DNA of 64,000 nt, taken from Lacipirellula parvula (GTDB taxonomy: Bacteria; Planctomycetota; Planctomycetia; Pirellulales; Lacipirellulaceae). Positions 50,995-60,130 of the stretch are shown here, piece after piece; positions within the stretch are counted from its first letter, which is position 1; each line of letters starts with the position of its first letter. A program made the position numbers and the translations under genes. The stretch covers positions 6,368,501 to 6,432,500 of the forward strand of contig NZ_AP021861.1 in assembly GCF_009177095.1 (NCBI RefSeq), in the 5' to 3' direction. The notes under the pieces are model-generated. The model ran no database searches and was not told the origin of the DNA. It saw only the letters and a program-made list of their open reading frames with translations.

Positions 50995-52086
50995 CTACGC
51001 TTCGCTCAAATTTGCCGTCTTGATCGCAATCGCATGCTTGCGATTCTCCTTGCGAACCAGCTGCCCGCACGCTGCGGCGACGTCGGCGCCGAGGCTGTAG
51101 CGGATGGTGGTTTTGAGGCCGGCCGATTTGAGGTGGGCGCCGAAGGCTTCGCGCGTGGGACGATCGGCGCCCTGCAGGTGCGGAGCGTCGTCGATCGGAT
51201 TGAATGGGATGAGGTTCACGTGGACGCGCAGTCCGTCGAGCCAGGCGGCCAGTTCCGCCGCCGACTCCAACGAATCATTCACGCCGCCGAGCATTAAGTA
51301 CTCGACCATCACTTCGGTCGACTTCGGTTGGATGCGATTCAGTTCGACCAGGGCGCGCCGCAACTCCGCCAGTGGGAAACGCTTGGCGAGCGGAATGATT
51401 TGCTGCCGCGTCTCTTGGTTAGCGCTGTGCAGGCTGAGGGCGAGGTTAAGGTTGGGGAACCGCCGAGCGCAGCGGATCATTGCATTAGGCAGGCCGACGG
51501 TGGAGACGAGAATCCGGCTCGGCGGCTGGTGGAATAGCTCCGGCGCCTGCAGGGCTTCGAGCGTTGCGTACAGGTTCTCTTCGTTGTGGAACGGCTCGCC
51601 CATGCCCATGAAGACGAGGTTGCGGAGCTGCCGGCCCTCGGTGGCGAGGATCTGCCGCGACTGGGTGATCTGATCGAGAATCTCCGCGGGCTGCAGGTTC
51701 TGAGCGATGCCCATCTTGCCGGTCGCGCAGAAGTCGCAGGCCGCGGCGCAGCCGACCTGGCTCGATACGCAGAGCGTCGTCCGGCCGGTGGCGATGCGGA
51801 GGATCACCGACTCGATAAGCATCCCCGCACGAGTGCGGAAGAGGAGCTTCGACGCCCCGTCCTGCTGCGAGTCGTTGCGGCAATGCAGTTCCAGCGGGTG
51901 GAGACCGACGCGGCGAAGGAACTCCTCGCGCACGTCGGCAGGTAACTCCGTCGCCGCATCGGCGTCGGCTCGGCCATGCTTCAGCAGGGCATTTCGGTAA
52001 CGGCGCAGCGCGTGGGGATCAAACCGCAACTCATGGCGGAGCCGGTCGATCGCTGGCGTGTCGTAGATGCTTAGTTCGCTTGACAT
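50995..52086 (-). CDS. rlmN: 23S rRNA/tRNA adenine C2-methyltransferase RlmN
   Basis: 363 residues, ATG at 52084-52086. Radical SAM motif GCAAACDFC (C113, C117, C120), then VFMGMGEPFHNEENL, ILVSTVGLPNAMIR and LALSLHSANQETR. The C-terminal AACGQL holds the catalytic cysteine. It methylates C2 of A2503 in 23S rRNA and A37 in certain tRNAs. Cfr, a relative, methylates C8 of the same base; the length fits RlmN and no resistance context is present, so RlmN is preferred. It is upstream and convergent to the methyltransferase. Confidence 0.87.
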   Translation of the reverse strand: MSSELSIYDTPAIDRLRHELRFDPHALRRYRNALLKHGRADADAATELPADVREEFLRRVGLHPLELHCRNDSQQDGASKLLFRTRAGMLIESVILRIATGRTTLCVSSQVGCAAACDFCATGKMGIAQNLQPAEILDQITQSRQILATEGRQLRNLVFMGMGEPFHNEENLYATLEALQAPELFHQPPSRILVSTVGLPNAMIRCARRFPNLNLALSLHSANQETRQQIIPLAKRFPLAELRRALVELNRIQPKSTEVMVEYLMLGGVNDSLESAAELAAWLDGLRVHVNLIPFNPIDDAPHLQGADRPTREAFGAHLKSAGLKTTIRYSLGADVAAACGQLVRKENRKHAIAIKTANLSEA

Positions 52087-52108
52087 TTCAATTCGGGGAG
52101 GATTTCAC

Positions 52109-52186
52109 GCAAAGGCGCGAAGGCGCAAAGGAATACGCTTGATAGTTAGTCTTCTTCTTTGCGCCTTCGCGCCTTTGCGTGAGACC
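52109..52186. repeat. Inverted repeat of the CGCAAAGGCGCGAAGG type, second copy
   Basis: TCACGCAAAGGCGCGAAGGC and GCCTTCGCGCCTTTGCGTGA, almost the same arms as 24807-24888; located in the spacer between rlmN and epmB. Confidence 0.75.
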
Positions 52187-52195
52187 TGCATTTTT

Positions 52196-53284
52196 CTAAG
52201 CGAGAGCTACCTTGTGAGCAGCCCCCGGTTGGTCCTGCACGTACCGCGGCACCGCATAGCCTGGCAGACGGCGGCGGAGTTCTTTCATGATCTCGCGGCC
52301 CCGTTCCACGCTCACTTCAAAGTGGGCTGATCCGCGGACGCGGTCGAGTTGGTTCAAATAGTACGGCGTCACGCCGAGGTCGATCAGCCGCAGGTTGAGG
52401 TCGGCTTGGGCGTCGACCGTGTCGTTCACGCCGCGGAGCAGCACCGCCTGGTTGAGCAGTAGCACGCCCGCCTCGCGGAGGCGGCGGAGCGCGGCGGCCA
52501 CCTCGGCGTCGAGCTCCTGGGCGTGGTTCGAGTGAATCACCATCACCGGCGTCAGCCTAGTGCCGGTGAGCCAAGCGAGCAGCTCGTCGTTTACCCGCGA
52601 GGGGATCATCACCGGCAGGCGGGTGTGGATCCGCAGCCGGCGGAGGTGCGGGATCGCAGCGAACTGCTCCGCAAGCCGCGCCAACCGAGAATCGACCACC
52701 GTGAGCGGGTCGCCGCCGCTGAGAATGATCTCCTCGATCGTCGGATCGTTGCGGAGCGTCTCGACCGCCCCTGCCCACACCCGTTCGTTGGGGGGCGACT
52801 CGTCATACGGAAAATGGCGGCGGAAGCAGTAGCGGCAATGGATCGCACAGGCGCCGGTCACCACCATCAGGGCCCGGCCGGCGTACTTCTGCAGTAGCCC
52901 CGGGCGAAGGGCGAATGCGGCGTCCTCGACCGGGTCGTCGGTGAACCCGACCACTGACTCGGTCTCGGCCGCGGCGGGCCAAACTTGGCGGAACAGCGGG
53001 TCGGCCAGGTTCCCCCGTTCGATCCGGCGGAGGTAGCTGGGGGGCACGAACAGCGGGAAATCAGCCCCTGCGGCAGCCGCTTCAGCCGCCAATTCCGCCG
53101 GCAAACCGAGGGCCTCGAACAACCGCCGGGGGTCTCGAATCGAGTCGCGCAGCTCCCGCTGCCACGGGGCCGAGGTGGCCGTAGAACGGGCGCGGACAGC
53201 CGATTCTGGAGAGGTTAGAATGCTCAATTCGGTTTGCGGCAAGGGCTTCGCGTAAGGGGAGTCGCTGCGCGGCCAAACGACCAT
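52196..53284 (-). CDS. epmB: EF-P beta-lysylation protein EpmB
   Basis: 362 residues, ATG at 53282-53284. The KamA-type radical SAM core is present: TGACAIHCRYCFRRHFPY (C146, C150, C153), IILSGGDPLTV, HTRLPVMIPSRV and NQAVLLRGVNDT. EpmB converts alpha-lysine to (R)-beta-lysine, used by EpmA to modify EF-P. It lacks the longer C-terminal extension of lysine 2,3-aminomutase. It is divergent from efp, only 137 bases away, and epmA is 3.7 kb further on; the trio makes the EpmB call strong. Confidence 0.9.
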   Translation of the reverse strand: MVVWPRSDSPYAKPLPQTELSILTSPESAVRARSTATSAPWQRELRDSIRDPRRLFEALGLPAELAAEAAAAGADFPLFVPPSYLRRIERGNLADPLFRQVWPAAAETESVVGFTDDPVEDAAFALRPGLLQKYAGRALMVVTGACAIHCRYCFRRHFPYDESPPNERVWAGAVETLRNDPTIEEIILSGGDPLTVVDSRLARLAEQFAAIPHLRRLRIHTRLPVMIPSRVNDELLAWLTGTRLTPVMVIHSNHAQELDAEVAAALRRLREAGVLLLNQAVLLRGVNDTVDAQADLNLRLIDLGVTPYYLNQLDRVRGSAHFEVSVERGREIMKELRRRLPGYAVPRYVQDQPGAAHKVALA

Positions 53285-53296
53285 TATGCGTGACGG

Positions 53297-53348
53297 CTAG
53301 CCGGACCGCCACGCGGTCCGGGTCCGGAGGGCGTGGCCCTCCGGCTAG
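53297..53348. repeat. Branched palindrome between epmB and efp
   Basis: CTAGCCGG and CCGGCTAG form the outer stem; inside are two hairpins with three-base loops, GACCGC-CAC-GCGGTC and GAGGGC-GTG-GCCCTC. The loops CAC and GTG are complementary. Symmetric architecture, related to 44644-44733. Confidence 0.75.
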
Positions 53349-53421
53349 GGAGCGAACGCGCTCCGCACCTAGCTCCAACTAATAGAGACACTTTTTCAGT
53401 CGGACGACAGGAAGCAAATCA

Positions 53422-54000
53422 GTGGGAACTTACTCGACCAGCGATTTCCGGAAGGGCCTGAAGGTTCAGATCGACGGTATCCCGTACCTCATGATCGAAA
53501 TGAACTTCCGCAAGCCGGGCAAGGGCAACGCCCTGTACGAATGCAAGTTGCGGAACCTGCTTCGCGGCACGGTGATGGACAAGACCTACCGCGCGGGCCA
53601 GACGCTCGAATCGGCCGACGTGTCGGAATTCAACGCCCAATATCTCTACCGTCAGGGCGAAGAGTTCGTGTTCATGAAGAACGACGACTACGAGCAGTAC
53701 GAGATGTCGGCCGAGTCGGTCGGCGACGCCTGGAAGTTCCTGAAGGACAACATGGACTGCCAGTTGGTGGTTTACAACAACATGGCGATCGCGGTGACGC
53801 CGCCGAATCACGTCGTCCTGAAAGTTGAATATTGCGAGCCGGGCGCCAAGGGGAACACGGCGACGAACGTCACGAAGCCGTGCAAGCTGGAGACGGGCGC
53901 CGAGATTTTGGCCCCTGCATTCATCAATATCGGCGATTTCCTGCGAATTGACACCCGGACGGGTGAATATATTGAACGTGCCAAGGATCCAGACGCGTAA
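53422..54000 (+). CDS. efp: Elongation factor P
   Basis: 192 residues, GTG start at 53422 with CAGGAAG about nine bases upstream. The N-terminal KOW-like domain contains the modified loop NFRKPGKGNALY with K34 at the lysylation site (PGKGNA), followed by two OB domains with LRGTVMDKTYRAGQTLE and VEYCEPGAKGNTATNVTKPC. It relieves ribosome stalling at polyproline. The presence of epmA and epmB nearby indicates beta-lysylation of K34. Length is typical (about 188). Confidence 0.95.
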   Translation: MGTYSTSDFRKGLKVQIDGIPYLMIEMNFRKPGKGNALYECKLRNLLRGTVMDKTYRAGQTLESADVSEFNAQYLYRQGEEFVFMKNDDYEQYEMSAESVGDAWKFLKDNMDCQLVVYNNMAIAVTPPNHVVLKVEYCEPGAKGNTATNVTKPCKLETGAEILAPAFINIGDFLRIDTRTGEYIERAKDPDA

Positions 54001-54027
54001 GCGAATGAGGTAGTGTTGAATTACTAA

Positions 54028-54109
54028 CCGCGGATTGCACGGATGTCGCGGATGGGGTGTTCTTGGGCTTATGCCATCGCCCATCAGCGAAATGAGCGTG
54101 ATCCGCGGT
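54028..54109. repeat. Inverted repeat after efp (CGCGGATTGC type)
   Basis: CCGCGGATTGCACGGATG and the right arm ending GCGTGATCCGCGG, with the word GCGGAT repeated. It separates efp from lemA. Confidence 0.6.
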
Positions 54110-54143
54110 TTTCATATCCCGCGCCTAGAAAAGGACCGTCGCC

Positions 54144-54779
54144 ATGTCTGTTGAGTCGCTGACGCTGGCCGCTATCGGCGGCGGTTGGATCGCATTGATC
54201 GTCGTCGCCGTCATCGTCATCGTGACGCTGATGTACGGCGTCGGGATCTACAACCATCTGGTGACGCTGCGGAATCGGTTGGAGAACTCGTTCGCGCAGA
54301 TCGAAGTCCAACTAAAGCGTCGTTACGACCTGATTCCGAATTTGGTCGAAACCGTGAAGGGGTACATGAAGCACGAGCGCGAGACCCTCGAAGCGGTGAT
54401 CTCGGCTCGTAACGCTGCTGTTGGCGGCCTGCAGGCGGCTTCGGCCAACCCCGGCGACCCCGCGGCGATGAAGCAACTCGCCGCTGCGGAATCGAACCTG
54501 GGTGGCACGCTCGGCCGGTTGTTCGCGTTGTCGGAGGCGTATCCCGACCTGAAGGCGAACCAGAACATGGCGCAACTCACCGAAGAGCTAACCTCGACCG
54601 AGAACAAGGTCGCGTTCGCTCGCCAGGCGTACAACGATTCGGTGATGCAGTTCAACACCTACCGCCAGTCGTTCCCGCCGGTCTTCTTCGCCGGAATGTT
54701 TGGCTTTGGCCAGGACGCCGAGCTGCTGGAATTTGCCGATAGCAAGCAGATTGCGGAAGCGCCGAAGGTGAGCTTCTAA
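54144..54779 (+). CDS. lemA: LemA-family membrane protein
   Basis: 211 residues. The N-terminus is a membrane helix (GGWIALIVVAVIVIVTLMYG), followed by the LemA core: YNHLVTLRNRLENSFAQIEV, QLKRRYDLIPNLVETVKGYM, then ALSEAYPDLKANQNMAQLTE and FARQAYNDSVMQFNTYRQSF, ending with a hydrophobic PPVFFAGMFGF segment. LemA is a helical-bundle protein often adjacent to M48 proteases, as here (next gene). Function is unresolved, with proposed roles in envelope stress. Spacer to efp is 143 bases. Confidence 0.88.
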   Translation: MSVESLTLAAIGGGWIALIVVAVIVIVTLMYGVGIYNHLVTLRNRLENSFAQIEVQLKRRYDLIPNLVETVKGYMKHERETLEAVISARNAAVGGLQAASANPGDPAAMKQLAAAESNLGGTLGRLFALSEAYPDLKANQNMAQLTEELTSTENKVAFARQAYNDSVMQFNTYRQSFPPVFFAGMFGFGQDAELLEFADSKQIAEAPKVSF

Positions 54780-54814
54780 CATCGATTGGCGTGGTACGCC
54801 ACGCGGTTCAGGGA

Positions 54815-54916
54815 AATGACGAAGCACGAATGACGAATGACGAAACTAGCGAGCAACACGCCTCACTACAGTTCGTCAGCCGGCATTCGTCATTCGGATT
54901 TCGTCATTCGTCATTC
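54815..54916. repeat. ATGACGAA-word inverted repeat, copy 2
   Basis: AAATGACGAAGCACGAATGA and TTCGTCATTCGTCATTCTGC arms, similar to 31085 and 60131. Confidence 0.75.
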
Positions 54917-54956
54917 TGCTAGTCGGCTCTGAGCCGTCGCCGCGAGACATCACTGC

Positions 54957-57044
54957 ATGGCCACCGATTTCTTCGAACGGCAAGATCAGGCTCGCCGCAG
55001 CACGAAGTGGCTGGTGATTTTGTTCGTGCTGGGAGTGATCGGCATCGTCGGGGCGACGATGGGCGTCGTGTGGGTGGCAGTGGAAGCGACCCAACACCGG
55101 GAGGCGCTCGAGGAGGGCGATCTCAACGGTCTGGTCGACAATCCGCTGTATGAATCGCCAGAAGAGCTCGCTCTTCCCGTCGGCGCCGGCGGCGGAGCCC
55201 TCTTGCTAATCCTCGGCGGCAGTTTGTTCAAAGTGGCGCAGCTTTCGGGTGGCGGTCACGTTGTGGCCGAAAGCTTGCAAGGCCGCCGCATTCATAGCGA
55301 CACCACCGACGCCGTCGAACGTCGGCTGCTCAACGTCGTCGAAGAAATGGCGCTGGCTTCAGGCGTGCCGGTGCCACCGGTGTTTCTGCTGGACAGAGAG
55401 CCAGCCATTAACGCCTTCGCTGCCGGTTACTCGCCGAGCGATGCGGTGGTCGCCGTCACCCGCGGGACTGCCGAGAATCTGTCGCGCGACGAACTGCAGG
55501 GAGTCGTGGCGCACGAGTTCAGCCACATCCTCAACGGCGACATGCGGCTGAACATCCGCCTGATCGGCGTGCTGCACGGTATCCTGCTGCTCGGATTGAT
55601 CGGCCGCATCATGTTCCGCATGGCGGCGAACTCGGGGGGCTCGCGCAGCAGCCGGGACAACAAGGGGAATGCCGCGATTTACTTCTTGCTGATTGGCCTC
55701 GCTGTGATGGCGCTCGGCTTCCTCGGCACGCTGATGGGCAACATTATCAAGGCCGCCCTCTCACGGCAGCGCGAATACTTGGCCGATGCCTCGGCGGTGC
55801 AGTTCACGCGCAATCCGACCGGGCTGGCCGGCGCGCTGAAGCGAATCGGCAGCGCCGTCACTGGTTCCAAATTGCAAGCGGCGAACGCGAGCGAGGCGAG
55901 CCACCTGTTCTTCGCCCAAGGCGTGTGGGAAGGACTCACCTCGCTCACCGCGACCCACCCGCCGCTGCCGGCGCGAATCAAACAGCTCGAACCGCAGTGG
56001 GATGGCTCGTTCGAGATGCCGCCAGTGACGCCGGCGACATTCAACAACCCAGCGCCGCGCACGGGGGCGATTCCAGTGCCGGGCCTCGCGGCCGGCGGCA
56101 TTGCGGGGGCTGCGGCGGCACTCGCCACGGCGGCTGCAGTTTCTGAAGGTCCGGTGATCGTCCCAGGCGGATCGCCGGCCGAGGTAGTGCCGCTCGCCGT
56201 CGTCGCGAAGGCAGCCGATCAGGTGGGCGATCCGCAGGAAGCCCATCGCAAGTATGCCGCGGCGCTCGTTGGCTCGCTGCCGCCGCTCGTGCGCGATTCT
56301 GTTCACGAAACCTACGGCGCGCGGGCCGTTGTGTTCGGTTTGCTCGCGGATAAAGATCGCGAGATTCGGTCGAAGCAACTCAAGCGGCTTCGCGAGCTTG
56401 CGACGCCCGACATCGTCGACCTGACGAACAAACTCTTGCCGTACATCGACTTGCTCGACGTGCGGGCGCGGTTGCCGCTGGTCGACATGGCATTGCCGTC
56501 GCTGCGAGCGATGTCGCCGACGCAATACAAAGAGTTCCTCGCCTGCTTCAAGGAACTCGTCGCGGCGGACAATCGCCTAGGGTTGTTCGAGTGGACGCTC
56601 TACCGCGTGCTGCTGCGTCACTTAACGCCGCAGTTTGAAAAGACTGCCGCGCCGCGGATCGCTTACTACGGTCTGCAAAAGATGGGGCCGCAGTGCTCGG
56701 TATTGCTGTCGACGCTGGCGTATGCCGACAATCGCGTCGACGAGGCGCCCAAAGCGCTCGCCCGCGGCGCCGAGAAGCTGCAAGGCATCGCCGTGAAGTT
56801 GCTAACGCCCGAAGAGTGCGGCCTCGACCAGCTGAGCAAGGCGCTCGACGACCTCTCGCGCGTCGCCGACAAAAAGCGGCGGCCGTTGGTCGCCGCCTGC
56901 GCCGCGGTAATCTGTGCCGACCGCGAAGTGACAGTCGCTGAAGCCGAGCTTCTCCGCGGCGTCTGCGACATGCTCGACTGCCCGATGCCGCCGCTGCTGC
57001 CGGGCGGGCCGGCGACGTTTGCTCACGACAGCGTGGCGTCATGA
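54957..57044 (+). CDS. M48-family metalloprotease with a long C-terminal extension
   Basis: 695 residues. Membrane helices at about 18-42 and 75-90; the protease domain follows with VTRGTAENLSRDELQGVVAH and EFSHILNGD, giving the zinc motif HEFSH (186-190), and REYLADASAVQFTR supplying the third ligand. Two more helices flank 200-260. The C-terminal 350 residues are helical, with Ala/Gly-rich linkers and no recognised domain. HtpX-type proteases degrade misfolded membrane proteins; HtpX itself is about 290 residues. It follows lemA and overlaps epmA by four bases. Confidence 0.85.
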   Translation: MATDFFERQDQARRSTKWLVILFVLGVIGIVGATMGVVWVAVEATQHREALEEGDLNGLVDNPLYESPEELALPVGAGGGALLLILGGSLFKVAQLSGGGHVVAESLQGRRIHSDTTDAVERRLLNVVEEMALASGVPVPPVFLLDREPAINAFAAGYSPSDAVVAVTRGTAENLSRDELQGVVAHEFSHILNGDMRLNIRLIGVLHGILLLGLIGRIMFRMAANSGGSRSSRDNKGNAAIYFLLIGLAVMALGFLGTLMGNIIKAALSRQREYLADASAVQFTRNPTGLAGALKRIGSAVTGSKLQAANASEASHLFFAQGVWEGLTSLTATHPPLPARIKQLEPQWDGSFEMPPVTPATFNNPAPRTGAIPVPGLAAGGIAGAAAALATAAAVSEGPVIVPGGSPAEVVPLAVVAKAADQVGDPQEAHRKYAAALVGSLPPLVRDSVHETYGARAVVFGLLADKDREIRSKQLKRLRELATPDIVDLTNKLLPYIDLLDVRARLPLVDMALPSLRAMSPTQYKEFLACFKELVAADNRLGLFEWTLYRVLLRHLTPQFEKTAAPRIAYYGLQKMGPQCSVLLSTLAYADNRVDEAPKALARGAEKLQGIAVKLLTPEECGLDQLSKALDDLSRVADKKRRPLVAACAAVICADREVTVAEAELLRGVCDMLDCPMPPLLPGGPATFAHDSVAS

Positions 57045-58006
57045 GCGGCGGCAACGAGTTAGCGTTGCGACATGAGCGGCTACGCCAGCGAGCGGCGATG
57101 CTCGCGCGGCTGCGCGGGTTCTTTGCGGAACGCGGGTTTCTGGAAGTTGAGACGCCGGTCGTTGATGCGGAGATTATTCCGGAGCTGCATATTGAGCCGT
57201 TTGGCGTGGGCGATGCATCGCACAAACAGGCGTTCGGCTTTCTGCAAGCATCCCCCGAGCTCCACATGAAGCGGCTCCTCTGCGAGGGGCTGCCGGCGAT
57301 CTTTCAGGTGACGCGATCGTTCCGCTACGGCGAGCGCGGAGCGATTCATAATCCTGAGTTCACGATGGTTGAGTGGTACCGCACCGGCGATGGCATGGCG
57401 GCGGGGATGCAATTGCTTGACGAGTTGTGCCAGGCGGTTGCGGGTTCGTCGGTAGCGACTCGTACGACGTACGCCGAGGCGTTCCGCACGCACGCGGGCG
57501 TTGATGCTCACCATGCGAACTGCGCCGAACTGGCCGCGGCCGCGAAGCGTTTGCACGTCGCCGTCCCCGAGGGAATTCACGCCGACGACCGCGACGAATG
57601 GCTCAACCTGCTGCTGGCCGACGTGGTCGAGCCGCGGCTTGGCGCCGATTGGCCCGAAATTCTCTACGACTATCCAGCCACCCAATCGGCGCTCGCGGTG
57701 ACGGCGACGCGTGCGGACGGAACGCTCGTCGGCGAGCGGTTCGAACTTTACTGGCACGGCATCGAACTGGCGAACGGCTACCACGAATTGACCGACGCCG
57801 CGGCGCTGCGCACCCGGTTGGAAGAAGTGAACCGCCAACGCTCTGCCGACAACCGCCCTGCCCTGCCGCTGCCGGAGCGGCTGCTGGCGGCGATGGCCGA
57901 TCCGGGGCTACCGGCGTGCAGTGGGTGTGCGCTGGGGTTTGATCGACTTGCGATGCTGGCCGGTGGGGCGACTACCATCGACGATGTGATGGCTTTCACT
58001 TGGTAG
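57041..58006 (+). CDS. epmA: EF-P lysyltransferase EpmA
   Basis: 321 residues starting at the ATGA overlap with the M48 gene. A class II lysyl-tRNA synthetase-like domain without the anticodon-binding domain: GFLQASPELHMKRLLCEGLP, RYGERGAIHNPEFTMVEWYR, ERFELYWHGIELANGYHELT and SGCALGFDRLAMLAGG. EpmA transfers (R)-beta-lysine to K34 of EF-P using ATP. The overlap with the M48 gene couples its translation to that gene. Length matches E. coli EpmA (325). Confidence 0.92.
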   Translation: MSGGNELALRHERLRQRAAMLARLRGFFAERGFLEVETPVVDAEIIPELHIEPFGVGDASHKQAFGFLQASPELHMKRLLCEGLPAIFQVTRSFRYGERGAIHNPEFTMVEWYRTGDGMAAGMQLLDELCQAVAGSSVATRTTYAEAFRTHAGVDAHHANCAELAAAAKRLHVAVPEGIHADDRDEWLNLLLADVVEPRLGADWPEILYDYPATQSALAVTATRADGTLVGERFELYWHGIELANGYHELTDAAALRTRLEEVNRQRSADNRPALPLPERLLAAMADPGLPACSGCALGFDRLAMLAGGATTIDDVMAFTW

Positions 58007-58018
58007 GTCTAAGAATTG

Positions 58019-58170
58019 AACCGCCAAGGACGCCAAGAGCGCCAAGGGGAAATACTTTTTGCCACGAAACACACGAAGCACACCAAAGTTTGGAAGCGTT
58101 AAATCGCACGCTCTGTTTGTTTAGTGTGCTTCGTGTGTTTCGTGGTAAATCTCCCCGTATTCCTTGGCGG
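58019..58170. repeat. Nested inverted repeats (CCGCCAAGGACGCCAAG and CACACGAAGCACACC types)
   Basis: Outer arms start AACCGCCAAGGACGCCAAGA and end CCTTGGCGGT; inner arms (58062-58145) CCACGAAACACACGAAGCAC and GTGCTTCGTGTGTTTCGTGG. Parallels 46771-46959, with a different inner element. Confidence 0.75.
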
Positions 58171-58234
58171 TCGCCTCTTCTTATCACCGCTCCGGCGCCC
58201 GTGTACTCGCGGCAGCAAACTCGTTGACCCGCGG

Positions 58235-58840
58235 CTACCATTTTTTCTTGGCCAGCTTTGCGCAGGGATGATAACGGAAGCAGGTGGCGAGGTGGTCGTT
58301 CACTAGGCCCGTGGCTTGCATGTGGGCATAGATGATCGTGCTGCCGACGAACTTGAAGCCTCGCTTCTTCAAATCTTTGCTTGCCGCGTCCGACTCGGGC
58401 GACGTCGCTGGGACTTGCTTGTGGGCTTCCCAACGATTCTGAATCGGTCGGCCGTCGACGAACTGCCACAGGTAGCGGGCGAAGCCGTCGAACTCTTCCT
58501 GCACCTGCAGAAACAGCTGAGCGTTCGTGACCGCGGCCTTCACCTTCAGGCGGTTCCGCACGATGCCGGGATCAGTGAGGATCTTTTCGATTCGCTTCTC
58601 GGTGAAACGGGCGACCTGCACTGGATCGAAGTCGGCGAACGCCCGGCGGTAGCCCTCGCGTTTGTTGAGGATCGTCGACCAGCTCAACCCCGCCTGGGCG
58701 CTTTCGAGCGTGAGGAACTCGAACTGCTTTCGGTCGTCATAGACGGGAACGCCCCATTCCTCGTCGTGATACTGGTGGTAGAGTTCGTTGCCGCCCATGG
58801 CCCAGGTGCAACGGACGACTTCCTTCTTGGCAGCAGGCAT
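58235..58840 (-). CDS. tag: DNA-3-methyladenine glycosylase I
   Basis: 201 residues. The family start is RCTWAMGGNELYHQYHDEEW (metal-binding C11 and the HDEEWG segment), followed by FEFLTLESAQAGLSWSTILN, GIVRNRLKVKAAVTNA and KFVGSTIIYAHMQATGLVND. The C-terminal HPCAKLAKKKW completes the zinc site. It removes 3-methyladenine from alkylated DNA. Its ATG overlaps the stop of folA by one base (58840), so it is the last gene of a thyA-folA-tag operon. Confidence 0.92.
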   Translation of the reverse strand: MPAAKKEVVRCTWAMGGNELYHQYHDEEWGVPVYDDRKQFEFLTLESAQAGLSWSTILNKREGYRRAFADFDPVQVARFTEKRIEKILTDPGIVRNRLKVKAAVTNAQLFLQVQEEFDGFARYLWQFVDGRPIQNRWEAHKQVPATSPESDAASKDLKKRGFKFVGSTIIYAHMQATGLVNDHLATCFRYHPCAKLAKKKW

Positions 58841-59334
58841 CAGGGGACTCGTTCGTAGAGTTCGAAGCTATACGGATGCTCATTCTTCGCGTCGGCTTCG
58901 TGGCGAACCGATTCCACGAGCCGCCACGCGCCGCGATCGAACGCCGGGAAGCGTACGTCGCCGTCGACGTTGGCATGAACGCGCGTCCAGTATAGCCGCT
59001 CCGCCCGCGGCAGGAAGTGGGCGAAGATTTCCGCCCCGCCGATGATGAACACCTCCGTCTCGCCGGAACTCGCCGCGAGTTCGACGGCGGCCTCCATGCT
59101 GCCGACGACTTCTACGCCGTCGGCTTGGTAATCTGCTTGCCGCGTGACGACGATCATCCGCCGTCCCGGCAGCGGCCGGCCGATCGATTCGTACGTCTTC
59201 CGCCCCATGACGACGGCGTGGCCCATCGTCAGTTTTTTGAACCGCTGCAGGTCGGCCGAGAGCCGCCACGGCAGATCGTTCTGCCGGCCGATGACGTCGT
59301 TCTCCGCCGCGGCGACGATCAGCGAGACGATCAT
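58840..59334 (-). CDS. folA: Dihydrofolate reductase
   Basis: 164 residues: [20 protein letters not shown] (D27-like position), [21 protein letters not shown] and [20 protein letters not shown], ending [10 protein letters not shown]. Reduces dihydrofolate to tetrahydrofolate with NADPH, replenishing cofactor used by ThyA. The start overlaps thyA by four bases (ATGA, 59331-59334), so the two are translated together. Length is typical. Confidence 0.95.
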   Translation of the reverse strand: MIVSLIVAAAENDVIGRQNDLPWRLSADLQRFKKLTMGHAVVMGRKTYESIGRPLPGRRMIVVTRQADYQADGVEVVGSMEAAVELAASSGETEVFIIGGAEIFAHFLPRAERLYWTRVHANVDGDVRFPAFDRGAWRLVESVRHEADAKNEHPYSFELYERVP

Positions 59335-60125
59335 ACCGCCACCGGGGCCTTGATGTGCGGGTGCGGATCGTAGTTCAGCAGTTCAAAGTCGTCGAACTTG
59401 AACGCGAATAAATCCTTCACCGCCGGGTTGAGCCGCATCGTCGGCAGTGGGCGCGGCTCGCGCGATAGCTGCAGCCGCGCCTGCTCCAGATGATTGTCGT
59501 AGAGGTGGGCGTCGCCGAGCGTGTGGACGAAATCGCCCGGCTGCAGGCCGGTCGCCTGGGCGACCATCATCGTCAGCAGCGCGTAGGAGGCGATGTTGAA
59601 CGGCACGCCGAGGAAGATGTCGGCGCTCCGCTGGTAGAGCTGGCACGAGAGCCGCCCCTCGGCGACGTAGAACTGGAACAGCAAGTGGCACGGCGGCAGC
59701 GCCATCTGCGCCACGTCGGCGACGTTCCAGGCACTGACGATCAGGCGCCGCGAGTCAGGGTTCTTTTTGATCTGCTCGACGACGGCTTGCATCTGGTCGA
59801 TCGAACCGCCGTCGGGGGTCGCCCAACTGCGCCACTGCTTGCCGTAAACGGGGCCAAGCTCGCCGTCGGCGTCGGCCCACTCGTTCCAGATGCTCACGCC
59901 GTTTTGCGTGAGATACTCGATGTTCGTCTCGCCGCGGAGGAACCACAAGAGCTCGTGGATGATCGACCGCAGGTGGACCTTCTTCGTCGTGACGAGCGGA
60001 AAGCCCTCGGCCAGATTGAATCGCATCTGATAGCCGAAGACGCTGCGCGTGCCGGTGCCGGTGCGGTCGCTCTTGTGAACGCCGTGCTGCAGGACGTGGT
60101 CGAGAAGGTCGAGGTATTGCCGCAT
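59331..60125 (-). CDS. thyA: Thymidylate synthase
   Basis: 264 residues, the same as E. coli ThyA. Catalytic C146 lies in [14 protein letters not shown], with [17 protein letters not shown] and the conserved [20 protein letters not shown] downstream. It makes dTMP from dUMP with methylene-tetrahydrofolate. First gene of the thyA-folA-tag operon; a repeat lies just upstream. Confidence 0.96.
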   Translation of the reverse strand: MRQYLDLLDHVLQHGVHKSDRTGTGTRSVFGYQMRFNLAEGFPLVTTKKVHLRSIIHELLWFLRGETNIEYLTQNGVSIWNEWADADGELGPVYGKQWRSWATPDGGSIDQMQAVVEQIKKNPDSRRLIVSAWNVADVAQMALPPCHLLFQFYVAEGRLSCQLYQRSADIFLGVPFNIASYALLTMMVAQATGLQPGDFVHTLGDAHLYDNHLEQARLQLSREPRPLPTMRLNPAVKDLFAFKFDDFELLNYDPHPHIKAPVAV

Positions 60126-60130
60126 GTGCT

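Noticed and set aside
50995-52086. Cfr resistance methyltransferase instead of RlmN
   Set aside because: Length and context fit the housekeeping RlmN; nothing resistance-related is nearby. Motifs alone cannot exclude Cfr-like activity.
57200-57230. The residues GVGDASHK in EpmA resemble a translation of the 93-bp repeat
   Set aside because: The DNA does not match the repeat beyond a few bases, there is no palindrome, and the position aligns with a loop present in E. coli EpmA.
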